64,000 nt of DNA from Anoplolepis gracilipes (GCF_047496725.1 NC_132978.1:7413001-7477000); one strand, 5' to 3'. Shown: positions 14,707-27,039, counted from the first letter of the stretch. Numbers and translations: made by a program. Notes: a model not told the origin generated them from the letters alone.

Positions 14707-14858
14707 GCTAAATCAAAATAGTTTAAGTAATTTCAAAATGTTTTCGAACATAGCGAAAAAGATATACAGCAGGTGAATAGGAGCTAAATCAAAATAGTTT
14801 AAGTAATTTCAAAATGTTTTCGAACATAGCGAAAAAGATATACAGCAGGTGAATAGGA
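14707..14858. repeat. Exact tandem duplication, 2 x 76 bp
   Basis: The unit beginning GCTAAATCAAAATAGTTTAA occurs at 14707-14782 and again, without visible change, at 14783-14858. Identical copies suggest a recent duplication. The unit is non-coding, and no third copy was seen nearby. Confidence 0.95.
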
Positions 14859-15612
14859 TCCGAGAACAAATGGTACTTCAAAGTAATACTTTGTTCATTA
14901 ATTTCTCTTACATTTATTTCAATTTATTCCATTAGTCTTTCGCTGGATAGCACAATTACATCCAACAATAATGCCTTTTCCAAAAAAATGTCTTCAAATT
15001 TAATCCGATTCACCAGCTGTACAAAAATGATTTCGTTAAAATACTCATGCCAAAAGCCACAAAGATAATTTTTCTCTCTCTTCCGATATCTATATCTTTA
15101 TATACAGACACGCGTATACAAATACATACACACAAACAATATACGCACACATAGGTTTTCATGTGTCAAGTCTTGAAAAGGCATACACATCGTAAAGCAC
15201 AGAATATACGCGTAGAAAATGCGGATGATACATCGAATTCAACAAGAAAGTCAGGTAAATCAAACCGGGAAAGTTGACAGACAGAAAAAAATTTAATCAA
15301 ATAATAGAGCTGTCAATGGCACGGCGGAATGCCTGTCAAAAGACACATGTATGACGAGACAATGTTCGCTAGACGCAAGGATACGTACTACAGTACAAGG
15401 TAGACAAAAATGTTTGTAAGATATCGACTAGGTTTCGATGAATTTTCTTTTAAACTAGCACTAGTATGAGCGAAGAGACAATGTAAATGTGTGAGAGACC
15501 TATTCCTTTTCTGCCCCATACCCACCCTCTCGAGTCTCCGCGCTATTCTTTTTCTCCCTCTGTACGACGAGTGTAAAAATATCATGTAATTAACACACCG
15601 ATAATATATATA

Positions 15613-15644
<32 letters not shown>

Positions 15645-16607
15645 GATAAAAATATATATATATATATACACGCATATGCGCACATAAACGCGTATACGCG
15701 CACGAGCGCCACGTGCGCGTGCTCGTCGTATACGTGCGTTATGGCAAGATGATTGATTGTGAGTCATTTAAATAATTGTTATATGTATTTTCTATATATT
15801 ATGATAAAACTAATACAATGATATATATATTGAGATGACATTACGATACTATTAACTATTAAGTGTAGTTAATTTAGAGACTATTCGGGGATATATTATA
15901 TCCGCGCCATGCAAAGCCGGCATCTCGGTGAAAAGTTGGATCGCTCTATAGTCCAACACTTTCTACAACACACTCTCCGCATATACTAAGAAAAAGAAAG
16001 AAAGAATTGCGTGCGTGTGGCACAGGCGAAACAAGTGAGACATTCGAGACGACACCCTCGTATCCCCTCCGACTCCCCTTTTTTCAAAATATAAAAAAAA
16101 AATATGAAATAGAAAAAAACGAGACGAGCAGACAAAAAGATAGAATAATAATGCGGTTAAACGCGTGGTGTCATCTCGGGTGTTTTATGGTAAAGAAGTT
16201 GACACTCGAAAAGAGAAAAAAAGATGCACATATAAACACATATACATATTACATAAACACACATGTACACGCACATACACACACTGAGTGAAGAAACCAT
16301 AATGCGGAATTTGCAACAAAAAAATGTATTTTCTCACTCCCACTGCGCGAGGTGTATGTTCATCGCTACATCTTATTTGGAACGAAAACCTAAATATTAT
16401 TATATAAAATTACTGTATAATTGTAACACGAAAATTGTTTTTCAAACGATATGGTATTTTTATTGTAGATATTATTATATAACAAATAAAATCATGATTC
16501 ATTGTATTTAATCGTTGTTAATTAATTTACAATCTATCAACATTTTATTTTCATTTTTGCTTTTTCTTTATACAATTATTTTACATCATTTATTTTATTA
16601 AACTCAC
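14859..16607. other. Non-coding DNA with alternating purine-pyrimidine tract
   Basis: No gene was recognised. At 15604-15745 a (TA)n-rich run passes directly into alternating ACACGC / GCGCAC / CACGTGCGCGTG sequence, a long, nearly continuous purine-pyrimidine alternation. CA-rich sequence lies at 16230-16285. If the minus-strand candidate gene at 16608-16744 is real, this stretch is its first large intron. Confidence 0.55.
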
Positions 16608-16744
16608 GTCAAACAGCGATTAACGATCTTGAATAGTTTTTTATCGTCATGGATCAATGGGACTGTCAGATTAAAATTATAAAAATAATGTTTAGAAATA
16701 ATCTGCCTCTTACCTTGAGAAACCATGTTTAAACTTTGCCACAT
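16608..16744 (-). CDS. Candidate 5' end of an unidentified minus-strand gene (two exons)
   Basis: An ATG at 16744 opens a 31-bp exon (16714-16744) that ends at a strong donor (CAAG/GTAAGAGG). A second exon (16608-16662) starts after a CTGACAG acceptor and ends at a GTGAGT donor. The phases agree (1, then 2) and the join reads MWQSLNMVSQ then VPLIHDDKKLFKIVNRCL. I do not recognise the protein, and no third exon was found with confidence; a TTTAG acceptor near 16395 would continue the frame into sequence that does not look coding. Reading through the second donor would end the frame after 29 residues. The start lies about 0.7 kb upstream of RpS16 on the opposite strand, which suggests a divergent promoter. 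This may still be a chance arrangement of splice-like signals. Confidence 0.35.
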
Positions 16745-17439
16745 TTCCGCGGAAGATGAAGCATAGCACATTCTTATAAATTATATAGAAATTATGTACA
16801 CTCAAACTATTAAAATTATTACTTAATTAATTGAACGGTCGTACAGCACTTAATTTGACACTCCCGACATTAATTTGCTCGTCCGAACTCATTTTATACG
16901 AATAAACACAAGCGAGAAATCCCGGGAATGCGACTTTACTCGATCTTTGAGACACTATAAATGCGCGCGAATACTAGCGCAAATGTGACGCGTATCTGTC
17001 GCGTGGCGCCCTCGACAGAAAAGGCGCCAAATTCAAACCACATTTTGTCCAGATTTTACAAACACGTTATTCGTACAAATTGATTTAAAATAGGTATAAT
17101 AACAATGTTTCTTACACTTGTACTCGAACATATTTGCCATAACTTTATGAAAAATACAATATTATTACATTTAATTAACAAAAATTAAAAAGAAAATTAA
17201 AATTTAAGAGTCAAAAAAATTATTATAATTCGGTCTTTAAATTATTAGAAATAATCGTTATTTAATTTTAACACAATAATAACGCGGGTGAATTATATTC
17301 TTATTTGGAAATAGTTCTTTCGACTACACGAAACGATATCTCATTTGATTAACGTAGTCATATCGATGAAAACACAGAATGGAGTAAGACCGACTTCCTT
17401 TCTGTTCCTCTTCACCCAACGTGTTGTCAGGTCATCAAA
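16745..17439. promoter_or_regulatory. Putative promoter region of RpS16, possibly bidirectional
   Basis: The core at about 16910-17035 has more GC and CpG than its surroundings and contains a perfect E2F-type site (TTTGGCGC on the minus strand, 17024-17031) beside two GGCGCC palindromes. Just before the RpS16 start codon, a pyrimidine-rich run (CTTCCTTTCTGTTCCTCTTC, about 17391-17410) is the kind of sequence where ribosomal-protein mRNAs start with a 5' TOP tract. The transcription start itself was not determined. Confidence 0.5.
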
Positions 17440-18605
17440 ATGCAGAAGGTAATTTTTAAGGATTATTTCTAATTGTAATATTTTTTCAATAAAAAGAAAC
17501 ATTGATCGAAAAAAAAATTGTAACACATAATTTTCTTTTCAGAAACAAAAAGAGCCGATCCACTCTGTACAAGTCTTCGGACGTAAGGTAAGTTTAACAA
17601 TGAAAGTGAGGTTAAATTTGCGCGTGTCTTGTACTTACACGATGTAAATGTCTAATATGACTTCTTATCCGTGATAGAAAAGCGCGACTGCAGTCGCATA
17701 CTGCAAACGTGGACGTGGAAATCTCCGCGTCAATGGTCGACCGCTGGAGCTGGTGGAGCCCCGCGTGTTGCAGTACAAATTGCAGGAACCTATTCTACTG
17801 CTGGGAAAAGTAAGTAACGATTAAGTATAATGCAAACATAGACAGAATTTTTTATATATAAATATTTCAAGTTAAAGAAATTGATAATTCGAATAATTAA
17901 TTAATTGATTCATTTTCCTTGTTAATTTTTACAATTAACAGAAAAGATTAGTGCAAATTATTAGAAATGAATACATTCCTTTTACTTGTAGTCGAAGTTA
18001 ATATTTATGATCTTTATTTCCCTAAAAATAATAGTTTATGATTAGAACAATAGTTTCTAGTCTGTATTCAAAACATACTTATAAAGATGTTAGTATATTG
18101 TTATCCAATAGAAAAATCTGTTTTATATAAAACACGCTACCATCTTGTAAGCATGTTCTGAATACAGGCCTCTGAGAATAAATGTGATTTTAAATACAAG
18201 CACAAGTGAAATGTAACTTTTTCTAGAGAAAGACACTATATTTCATACATTTATATTTCAGGAAAAGTTTTCTGGAGTTGATATCAGAGTGAGAGTGAGT
18301 GGTGGTGGTCACGTTGCACAGATCTATGCCATTCGTCAAGCTATTTCTAAAGCTCTAGTTGCGTACTATCAAAAGTGTAAGTATATAAATATTGACTACT
18401 TAAATATTGAGAGAATTATGTTATATAATGATTTATGTAATGTGACGATTATATTGTAGATGTTGATGAAGCTAGTAAAAAAGAAGTAAAGGATATCCTT
18501 ATCCAGTATGACCGTACTCTTCTTGTTGCCGATCCAAGAAGGTGTGAGCCGAAGAAGTTTGGTGGTCCAGGTGCTCGAGCTCGATACCAGAAATCTTATC
18601 GTTAA
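17440..18605 (+). CDS. RpS16: 40S ribosomal protein S16 (uS9)
   Basis: Structural protein of the small ribosomal subunit (uS9 family); its C-terminal tail reaches the P-site tRNA in the decoding region. Five exons: 17440-17448, 17543-17587, 17678-17809, 18262-18376 and 18460-18605, all GT-AG and in phase, giving 148 residues, the usual eukaryotic length. Visible hallmarks are QVFGRKKSATAVAYCKRGRG near the N-terminus, the conserved GGGHVAQIYAIRQAISKAL helix region, and the C-terminal GARARYQKSYR, whose basic end is diagnostic of the family. The first exon carries only three codons, as in many ribosomal-protein genes. A polyadenylation signal AATAAA lies at 18640-18645, 35 bases after the stop. 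Intron 3 contains a hairpin-forming repeat (listed separately). Identity is essentially certain. Confidence 0.98.
18059..18171. repeat. Inverted repeat (hairpin) in RpS16 intron 3
   Basis: The left arm (18059-18093, containing CTGTATTCAAAACATACTTA) and right arm (18137-18171, reverse complement containing CTGTATTCAGAACATGCTTA) are about 35 bases each with four mismatches and two one-base gaps, around a 43-base AT-rich loop. It could be a tiny palindromic transposon or the source of a small-RNA hairpin. I see no snoRNA box pattern in it. Confidence 0.7.
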
Positions 18606-18844
18606 TTTCCGCAAACTTTACATTTTATTCATATTATTGAATAAAAAAAAAATTAAAATCTATATATTGTATCTTCTTTCTTTATGTACTACCTTTTCAA
18701 AGTTTTTTTTACATATATATAAACTAAATTATAATGTATAATTATAAAAAACAATTTTTTTAAGTTTTTTTATATAATCAAGAATTTTCTAATTGATTGA
18801 ACTCTGTTTTATATATATATATATAATTAGCCAAATCTATCAGA

Positions 18845-18887
<43 letters not shown>

Positions 18888-19361
18888 TTCTTTTAGATGT
18901 ATTTATACATGTATCTAAAATTTATTAATTAATACTGTTTTTAATTATTTTTTCTTTTACTCATTTTATATATTTGATTAATAAAACTTTAGCATGTATA
19001 AATTTGTTTTGTTTTTAATTTTAATTATTTTACATGAATAATTCTATTTATAAAACTAGTATTGCACTATTAACATTCACTTTGGAGAAGAAGAATGTGT
19101 GTGTGTATATAATTCAAATAAAATATAATTTATATGTTGTTAGAGGCTATAATTTAGATAAAGATATGATAACAATCTTACATAAAGATAAATTTCTGAT
19201 AAACACGTTTAAAGATTGATATGTACATTTCGCTTATTATGTATGTACGTGAATATACTCTAGTGCCTAGTGCGCGTAGCATCATATTGTGCAAGTAAAA
19301 TACATCAGCTGTCATCGATTTTCAGTAAATTTTTCCAAGGGATAATCAAATTTGCTTAAAA
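18606..19361. other. Intergenic: RpS16 3' UTR to NEMF start
   Basis: It contains the RpS16 polyadenylation signal at 18640-18645 and two (TA)n tracts (about 18811-18826 and 18846-18884). The sequence just upstream of the NEMF start codon (about 19255-19361) is less repetitive and presumably includes the NEMF promoter and 5' UTR. No gene was seen. Confidence 0.7.
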
Positions 19362-22300
19362 ATGAAGACACGATTTAACACTTACGACCTTGTATGTTCA
19401 ATTACTGAATTACAAAAGTAAGTAAAAGATAAAAAGCTTTCTATTTCGAATTTTATAGGAAAATGAGAGATTATAACCAAAAATACACATATATTTAATC
19501 TTTTAAAACGTAGAATTTAGTTTAGTAAAAAATATAAAACTATATATTATCTTATTTAAATAAATGTTATATCGCACTTATTAAATTTTTAATTGCTATT
19601 ATTAACTATTGTTATAAATATTGATATAAATGTTTTGCTATATATACTAATATAATATAAATTTCGAGAATACGAATATCACATATATTTCGAACTTAAT
19701 GATTATATGTAAATTATTTTATGTTTATATAAAAATTTTTAGACTTATTGGCATGCGTGTCAATCAAATATATGATATAGATAATCGTACATATCTCATA
19801 CGCTTTCAACGCAGTGAAGAAAAATGTGTTCTTTTACTTGAATCTGGTAATAGACTGCACACGACAAATTTTGAATGGCCAAAAAATGTAGCCCCTTCAG
19901 GCTTCTCCATGAAGGTATTTATAAATAAGAATTATTTTGAATTGTATGAAATAACTTCAGTATTACACAACGACAAATATATTTGTCTCGCAATCAATAT
20001 AATTTTGTATACAGATGCGCAAACATCTTAAAAATAAAAGATTAGAGAGTCTCACTCAAATTGGTATGGATCGAATAATAAATTTGCAATTTGGAAGTGG
20101 CGAGGCTGCATATCATATAATTTTAGAAGTGTTTGATCGTGGTAATATAATCCTCACTGATCATGAAATGGTAATATTATATGTTTTAAGACCTCATGTA
20201 GAAGGAGATAAAATTAGGTAAATATGTACATTATATGCCTATACAATCTAGAATATATACATGTAATCATATAAAATATTAATAAAATTATATAATATCT
20301 AGATTTGCAGTGAAAGAGAAATATCCATCAGACAGAGCACATTCTGCAACAATGCCACCTATAAATGTAATTCATGAACGTATTCAGAAAGCTAAAGAAG
20401 GAGAGAATCTTAAAAAAGTGTTGAATCCACTATTAGAATTTGGTTCAGCTGTAATCGATCATGTTTTACTTAAAGCTGGATTTACTTTTGGTTGCAAAAT
20501 TGGTAAAGATTTTGATGTCACTAAAGATATGCCAAAATTAATTCTAGCACTTGAAGATGCAGATAATATCATGGAGTATGCAAAAAAACATGTTTCAAAA
20601 GGCTATATTATCCAGAAAAAAGAAGCAAAATTGAGTCAAGATGGCAAGGAAACTTTCATGTTTGCTAATATTGAATTTCACCCTTTCTTGTTTGAACAGT
20701 ACAAGAATCAACCATATAAAGAATTTGATTCTTTTGATGCTGCAGTGGATGAATATTTTTCCACAATGGAAGGACAAAAACTAGATTTAAAGGTTTTGCA
20801 ACAGGAAAAAGAAGCTTTACAAAAATTAGAGAGAGTAAAAAAAGATCATGATCAGAGATTAATTACATTGGAAAAGACACAGGAATTAGATAAGCAAAAG
20901 GCAGAATTGATTTCAAGAAATCAAGTTTTAGTGGATAATGCTATACTAGCCATACAAAGTGCCTTGGCAAATCAGATGTCTTGGCCAGATATTCAAATTT
21001 TATTGAAAGAAGCTCAGGTAGTAGGTGATCCTGTTGCTACTGCTATCAAACAATTAAAACTGGAAACAAATCACATTACTTTGCTGTTACACAATCCTTA
21101 TGAAGACAGTGATGAAGAATCTGAGCTGAAGCCTATGCTCGTCGATATAGATTTAGCCCAAACGGCATTTAGTAATGCTAAAAATTATTATAGTCAAAAA
21201 AAGTCAGCCGCTAGGAAGCACCAAAAAACAATAGAATCCCAGGGAAAAGCTTTAAAATCAGCAGAAAGAAAAACAAAGCAAACACTGAAAGAAGTTCAAA
21301 CTATACATACAATTAATAAATTAAGAAAAACCTATTGGTTTGAAAAATTCTATTGGTTTATTACATCTGAAAATTATTTAGGTAATCTTTTTTTTGCACA
21401 AATTTGAATTACAATTTTATTAATTCTACATATTAATTTTACATAACATATATATAGTGATTGGAGGAAGAGATCAACAGCAGAATGAATTAATAGTGAA
21501 AAGATATCTAAAGGCAGGAGATTTATATGTTCACGCAGATTTAACTGGTGCCAGCTCTGTCGTAATAAAAAATCCCAGTTGCAATCCTGTACCACCAAAA
21601 TCGTTAGCAGAGGCTGGTACAATGGCTGTTGCATACAGGTATACAGAGTTATGTTGATCTTTATTTTTACAATATAATAATCTTTAAATTTTTATATGTT
21701 CCTTTCAAAGTATTTTATGTTATTATATTATTATAATATGATTAATATTCTATTCATAGTATAGCCTGGGATTCCAAAGTAATAGCTAGTGCGTGGTGGG
21801 TACATCATGATCAAGTATCGAAGAGTGCACCTACTGGAGAATATCTCACTACTGGATCCTTCATGATACGTGGAAAAAAAAATTATCTCACACAAAGTCA
21901 ATTAATCATGGGATTGGGTATGATGTTTCGTCTGGAAGACAGTTCAATAGAACGACATAAAGATGAGAGAAGAGTTAAAGTTGTAGATGAGGAAAGTGAG
22001 AAAGATTCGATAATTGAAGATGATAAAGAAATAGAATTAGAAGGTGATTCAGATGAAGGTAAATAATGCAATATATTTAAAATTATATAAAATTATTACG
22101 ATTATTGATATATTTTTAATAACACACTTTTTTTCTTAGATGAAAATTTAGAAAATAAAAATACATTAAATTCAATTCAAGAGGAGGATCGTTTAACAGA
22201 AGATCAAGAGAAATTAGAATCATGTGCAAAAAATAATACTAATAAAGATTCCTGTCAAGAAGATGACGATGAAGACATAAAATATAAATTTCCTGATACA

Positions 22301-23380
22301 CAAATTAAAATTGATCTTTCAGGCCCAAAGTAAGTTAATATAAAACTTTGAATTTTATCATTAGATTTATAAAACTTTTTTTATAACTAGAATCAATTAA
22401 TATATACTATATGAAATATTCTTATACAAAATAGGGTAAAACTACATGTTGATAACAATCAACCTTTAATACAAATGCAAAAAAATACGGAAGAAAATGT
22501 AGTTTATTTAGGAGATGATAAGCCTGTTATAATAAATACATCAACTAAAGAGAAACATACAAAAGCAAAACAAAAAGAACATTTAATAGAAGAAACAGAA
22601 AAGATTGAAAAAAGTGACAAAAATGAACATGATAACAAAAAAAAGGAACAACCTGTCTTTAAAAGAGGACAAAAGGGAAAACTAAAGAAAATGAAAGAAA
22701 AGTACAAAGATCAAGATGAAGAAGATAGACGACTTTCAATGCTTGTTTTGCAGGTTCTATTTTCTTTCAACCTTATGTCATATTTATATGTTATAAACTT
22801 ATTTATAAACTAACATATATACTCTTTTTCATGAATTCACAGTCAGCAGGTGCAGCTAAAGAAGATAAAAGGAAAAATAAAATAAAAGATCCATCAGGTC
22901 CAAAACAACAAGGGAAAAAAAAGAATCCAAAACCAAACGTTCCATTGCAGTCTGTGCACATTCCAGATAACATTGATGACGAAGACACAGGTCCAATTCC
23001 TGAAGTTGACATGCTTGATCAATTAACAGGAAAACCTTTCTTAGAAGATGAATTACTGTTTGCTGTACCTGTAGTTGCACCTTACAATACCTTACAAAAT
23101 TACAAGTAAGACAATTGTTGGTGTAAAAATAATTTCTTATCTACAATAAGATATTACAATGAACTGTAATATTCATTTCAGGTTTAAAGTGAAATTGACA
23201 CCTGGTATTGGAAAAAGAGGTAAAGCTGCAAAAACAGCTGTGGCTGTATTTCTCAGAGACAGAGAAATTTCTTCGCGAGAGAAAGACCTACTAAAGGCAA
23301 TTAAAGATGAGACAATAGCTAGGAATATACCTGGAAAAGTGAAAATAAGTGCTCCTCAGATTCAAAAATTTAAAAAATGA
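19362..23380 (+). CDS. Clbn: NEMF / Caliban / Rqc2 homologue, ribosome quality control factor
   Basis: Binds the 60S subunit carrying an unreleased peptidyl-tRNA after ribosome splitting, recruits the E3 ligase Listerin, and in the family directs C-terminal alanine/threonine tailing. Ten exons: 19362-19417, 19743-19914, 20015-20217, 20303-21381, 21458-21638, 21760-22058, 22140-22329, 22435-22753, 22843-23105 and 23182-23380; all phases agree, giving 986 residues, close to fly Caliban. The NFACT-N region starts MKTRFNTYD (Asp9 conserved) and contains GMDRI (Asp95-Arg96, at the place of the Asp-Arg pair needed for tailing). A coiled-coil middle follows. The NFACT-R core spans about residues 480-610 (TYWFEKFYWF, GGRDQQQNE, VHADLTGAS, SAWWVHHDQVSK, GEYLTTGSFMIRGKKN). 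Acidic and Lys-rich linkers come next, then an NFACT-C end (KLTPGIGKRGKAAKTA). An AATAAA at 23648-23653 is a possible polyA signal. Confidence 0.97.
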
Positions 23381-23798
23381 TTACCTAGCTTGAAATGTTA
23401 ATTTTAACTTAGATTATTTAAAATTCTTCTACTATTTCCAGTGTATGTACAAAATTTGAGAATATTTTAAAAATTGTGTATCTTCTAATTATAAAATTCT
23501 TTGACATTTTGTTAAAATATTTAATGAAAAAAATGTTAATTGAAAAAAAAAATTACAATATATTTATGAGATTTGAAATATTCACTTTTGTTTCTTTTTG
23601 AAAGATCAAAATAAGAAACTGAAAACATTATGCATAGCAGTTATAAAAATAAAAATTTTATTACATATTTACTATTAGCAATAATTGATTCTATTCAATT
23701 GTAATACTCAAATTTGGATATATTGTGTTGTGTAATATATATACATATAATGGATAGTATTATAAAGATGCAACTTTAGAGATCTAACTTTAGAGATT

Positions 23799-23845
<47 letters not shown>

Positions 23846-24400
23846 GTTAAAACTTGCATCTTTATAATACTATCTATTTTAATAATAAAATCACTTTTCT
23901 GTTTTTTTGAAGATAGAAACATCTCTGTATTTTCTAACAATTCAATAGATCAATAAATTAAAACATTTTTTGTGAACTATAACTTATGTGAATAAAAACT
24001 TATAACTTATTGTTAGAAAATTATCCAAGACTATTATTTCCTCTCTCTTTCAATTCATAAAAATATTCAGAAATATATCATTCATCAATATTTTATTCTA
24101 TCAAAATAATAAATTTTTATAATTTTTTCATAACAGGTTTAACCTCTAATTGTAAGCTGTATTCATGTTTGAAAGTTATTCACACATATATTTACAAAAG
24201 AAATTTGAAATATTCTTGTAACATGATCAAGATATAGTAAATAATGCTGTGATTAATGTCAAATGCCTAAGAGACCATGTACAAGAATATATAATGAAAC
24301 ACAATATATAATTACAAATATTTTTTTGTAGTACAAATATCACAAAATATTGTACTTTTCATTATTTATATTATTGTACTTTATTATATTATTTATAAAA
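23381..24400. other. Convergent intergenic region between NEMF and VRK1
   Basis: About 1 kb of AT-rich DNA holding the 3' UTRs of two convergent genes. Possible polyA signals are AATAAA at 23648-23653 (plus strand, NEMF) and TTTATT at 24092-24097 or 24380-24385 (minus strand, VRK1). It contains a 21-bp inverted repeat around a (TA)n core, listed separately. Confidence 0.7.
23753..23874. repeat. Inverted repeat with (TA)n loop
   Basis: A 21-bp arm starting GATAGTATTATAAAGATG at 23753-23773 is matched perfectly by its reverse complement at 23854-23874. The 80-base loop holds two AACTTTAGAGA copies and a (TA)n tract (about 23802-23841). This may be a small palindromic transposon or a cruciform-prone simple-repeat site. 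It lies in the 3' region shared by NEMF and VRK1. Confidence 0.75.
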
Positions 24401-25894
24401 CTATATATCAAACATATCTTCATCAGATTGAACTTCAGTATCAATTTTCGAAATTACTTTATTAGATTGCAATCTATTCATAGTAGTTACTTTATCCCTA
24501 AAAGTAGTAGCCGGTCTTGACCTTGTTCCTTTTGATACAACCTAAAAATATATTGAAGATATATTAAATTATATTTATATTTAATCTGTCTGCGCGTGTG
24601 TGGATGTGCATGTATGTTTATAATTCTCGTTTAAATTAAAATAAATTTCTATTTTATAGATTATATATACAAATTTTATTACCTCAGGTTCAGAAGTGGT
24701 TTCCGAATCATTTAAAGACTTAATCTTTTGTTTTGTTTTACTTACAGCTGGCTTTCTTTGTCGTGTTTTATTTATACGCTTTGGTAAGGGCTATAATAGT
24801 AAAAATAATCATGACAAAAATAAATTTAAAATAATATCAATAAAGTTATAAAATTTAGTTAGAGATTTTTGCATCTATATATGCTCCTTTCCTAGATTAT
24901 CAAAATTACCTCCACTTCAAAATCATCTTCAGAATCATCCTTGAAATTAATTTGGTTCTCTGCTTTGCTCTGTAATGGAACTGCTTTGTCTGTAATTTTA
25001 TTAACTTTGTTGCTGGATTTTGTTTTTTTTGCTTTCTTAAGAATTTGGATATCATATTCCTCATCAGAATCCATATCATCTAATGCTTTCTCAATATCTC
25101 TTATATTACAACGCTTTTTGTCAATTACAACACCTATAGTACTTTTTCTTGAATTTCTTATAGGATTTACATTTAAATGTTTTGTGCGAGGACTTTTTCT
25201 GACTCCATTCACAGGTTTTATTTTTTGTGGAGTAGATTTTGAAGGATTTTGTTCGATCGATGTGTCAATGGAATTTAATCTTAATTTTCCATCTGGTTTA
25301 TAACCTAGTTTCTTTAAACCAGTTATTAATATTTCTTTAAATTTATCATAAGATGGCATTTCATTAAATTTAATGCTAGCCAATAGAGTCATAAATTTAT
25401 GCACAGCCTGTGGAATTGATTCATGAAAACATTTTTTCAGGAAATCATCTATATTTTTAAAAGCTTTTTCTTTCTCCTTTTGAACGACAACTGGGTCAAG
25501 TAATTTTTCCCATGGTAGGGAACCACATAACCACAGAATAATATTGTAATACAAGACTTCAATATCACCACGCTGTGTTGGTACTAAAAGAATAGAGATA
25601 TATTATTAAATTGCATCAGAATTTTTATTTTTCTTTAAAGTTTTCAATTCTTACCTCCCATATGAGCATCTCTACTTGTATATTGTAAAGTACCATTATG
25701 TGCCCTTTTTGGATCTACTTTTAATTCAGTGCTTGTTGTACAGCGAGATGCTAAACCAAAGTCGACTAAATAGATTTGATCATAGGAATTTAAATCTAGT
25801 AGTAAATTTTCGCCTTTGATATCAGCATGGACATAGTTTTTGTGATGGATATATTCTAATATATCTACCTAAAAATTTATTAAAATAACACAAT

Positions 25895-25972
<78 letters not shown>

Positions 25973-27039
25973 AAGTTATTAAAACAATCATATATTGCAT
26001 ACAATAAATTATTTTCTTGTACAATTATCTTACTATTTGTAAAGCTAATTTATATACTATATGTTCTGGAAACTGTCTATTATTTTCCTCAAATATTTTC
26101 CATAAATCCTTTCCATATCGATTTATTACTAAAAACCGGTATTTTGTATTTTTATATTCGTGACTTCCAGAAGCAATATATTTAGGCATTCCAAGAGCAG
26201 GAAGTTTCTTTTTTCTCTGCCAACTATCAACTAAAAAGACACTGTGGTATGTTTATCTTTCAAGTGTTTTGTTAAACAACTGTTATACAAATTCTGTTTT
26301 AAATTTTAAACTTACTCTCATCTGGCTTACAGTTCCTCATATAAAAGTGCATTTCTACAAATAATGGGCCATTCCCATGTGGTTCCTATAAATTCAATTT
26401 TTAAGATTGAATATATTATATAAAATTAAAGTTAAATACATACATAATAGATATAATAAAGAAGTATAATACTAACAATTTTTATAACATTAGGATAATC
26501 TTTGGGAATTTTTCCAGAATAAGGTGCCGCTGTAATCATTGAAGAATGAATTACACAATAAATAATAGTTAAATATTTATTAATTTTGTAATTTATAAAT
26601 ATTGTGTCAAAAAAGTCAAATGCAAGAACTAACGTAATTACACAAGACAGAATCAAATACAGATCTTTGTATATGTCTCATAAATATGTATATAATTTAT
26701 TATATAAAACTTTTGCAAAGAGATGACATTTATATTAATTCTTTCTTGGTTAACTATTATATTTTTCTTTGAATATTTTACTGTTTTATTCACAATAGTG
26801 CTTATGACGACGTAGCGTACAATAGTACAATTGTAGCAAACAAATGGTTCCAAATATGTAATAGCAATAGAATTTTATCAAGTACCAGAGTAAACCTCTC
26901 CAAAACCGCCGACGCCGATCGATTTACCAAGGATCCATTGGCCTTTGCACATATCAGTGAGAATTTCTCCGGCGGGTATCGGGTCGGGCATTAAATAACC
27001 GCCCTTTTTCCTCGGTCTTTTCGCGTTTTTCGCTGCCAT
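24401..27039 (-). CDS. ball: Vaccinia-related kinase 1 homologue (VRK1 / ballchen / NHK-1)
   Basis: Nuclear Ser/Thr kinase that phosphorylates BAF and histone H2A and acts in mitotic and meiotic chromatin release from the envelope. Eight exons (minus): 26886-27039, 26477-26529, 26316-26385, 26034-26230, 25655-25868, 24910-25583, 24683-24790 and 24401-24541, in phase, giving 536 residues. Visible features are the glycine loop GVGGFGEV (about 42-49), catalytic Lys68 (VIKI), helix-C Glu80 (LFVEMHFYMRN), the VRK-type catalytic loop HADIKGEN (Asp174) and metal-binding DFG (Asp194; many VRKs have DYG). The VRK substrate-groove sequence RAHNGTLQYTSRDAHMG and the C-lobe TQRGDIEVLYYNIILWLCG follow. 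The C-terminal third is a basic and acidic, Ser-rich tail with NLS-like clusters, as in fly Ballchen. The ATG at 27039 precedes KRPRKK and is the first good start. Head-to-head with greatwall. Confidence 0.95.
25901..25968. repeat. (GA)n microsatellite in VRK1 intron 4
   Basis: Pure GA dinucleotide tract of about 68 bp between exons 4 and 5 of the kinase gene, about 33 bp upstream of the exon 5 acceptor in transcript terms. Read on the coding strand it is (TC)n, so it could extend the polypyrimidine region of that acceptor. Confidence 0.97.

Noticed and set aside
18059..18171. snoRNA in RpS16 intron 3
   Set aside because: Neither C/D boxes nor an H/ACA box arrangement is visible; the feature is a simple inverted repeat.
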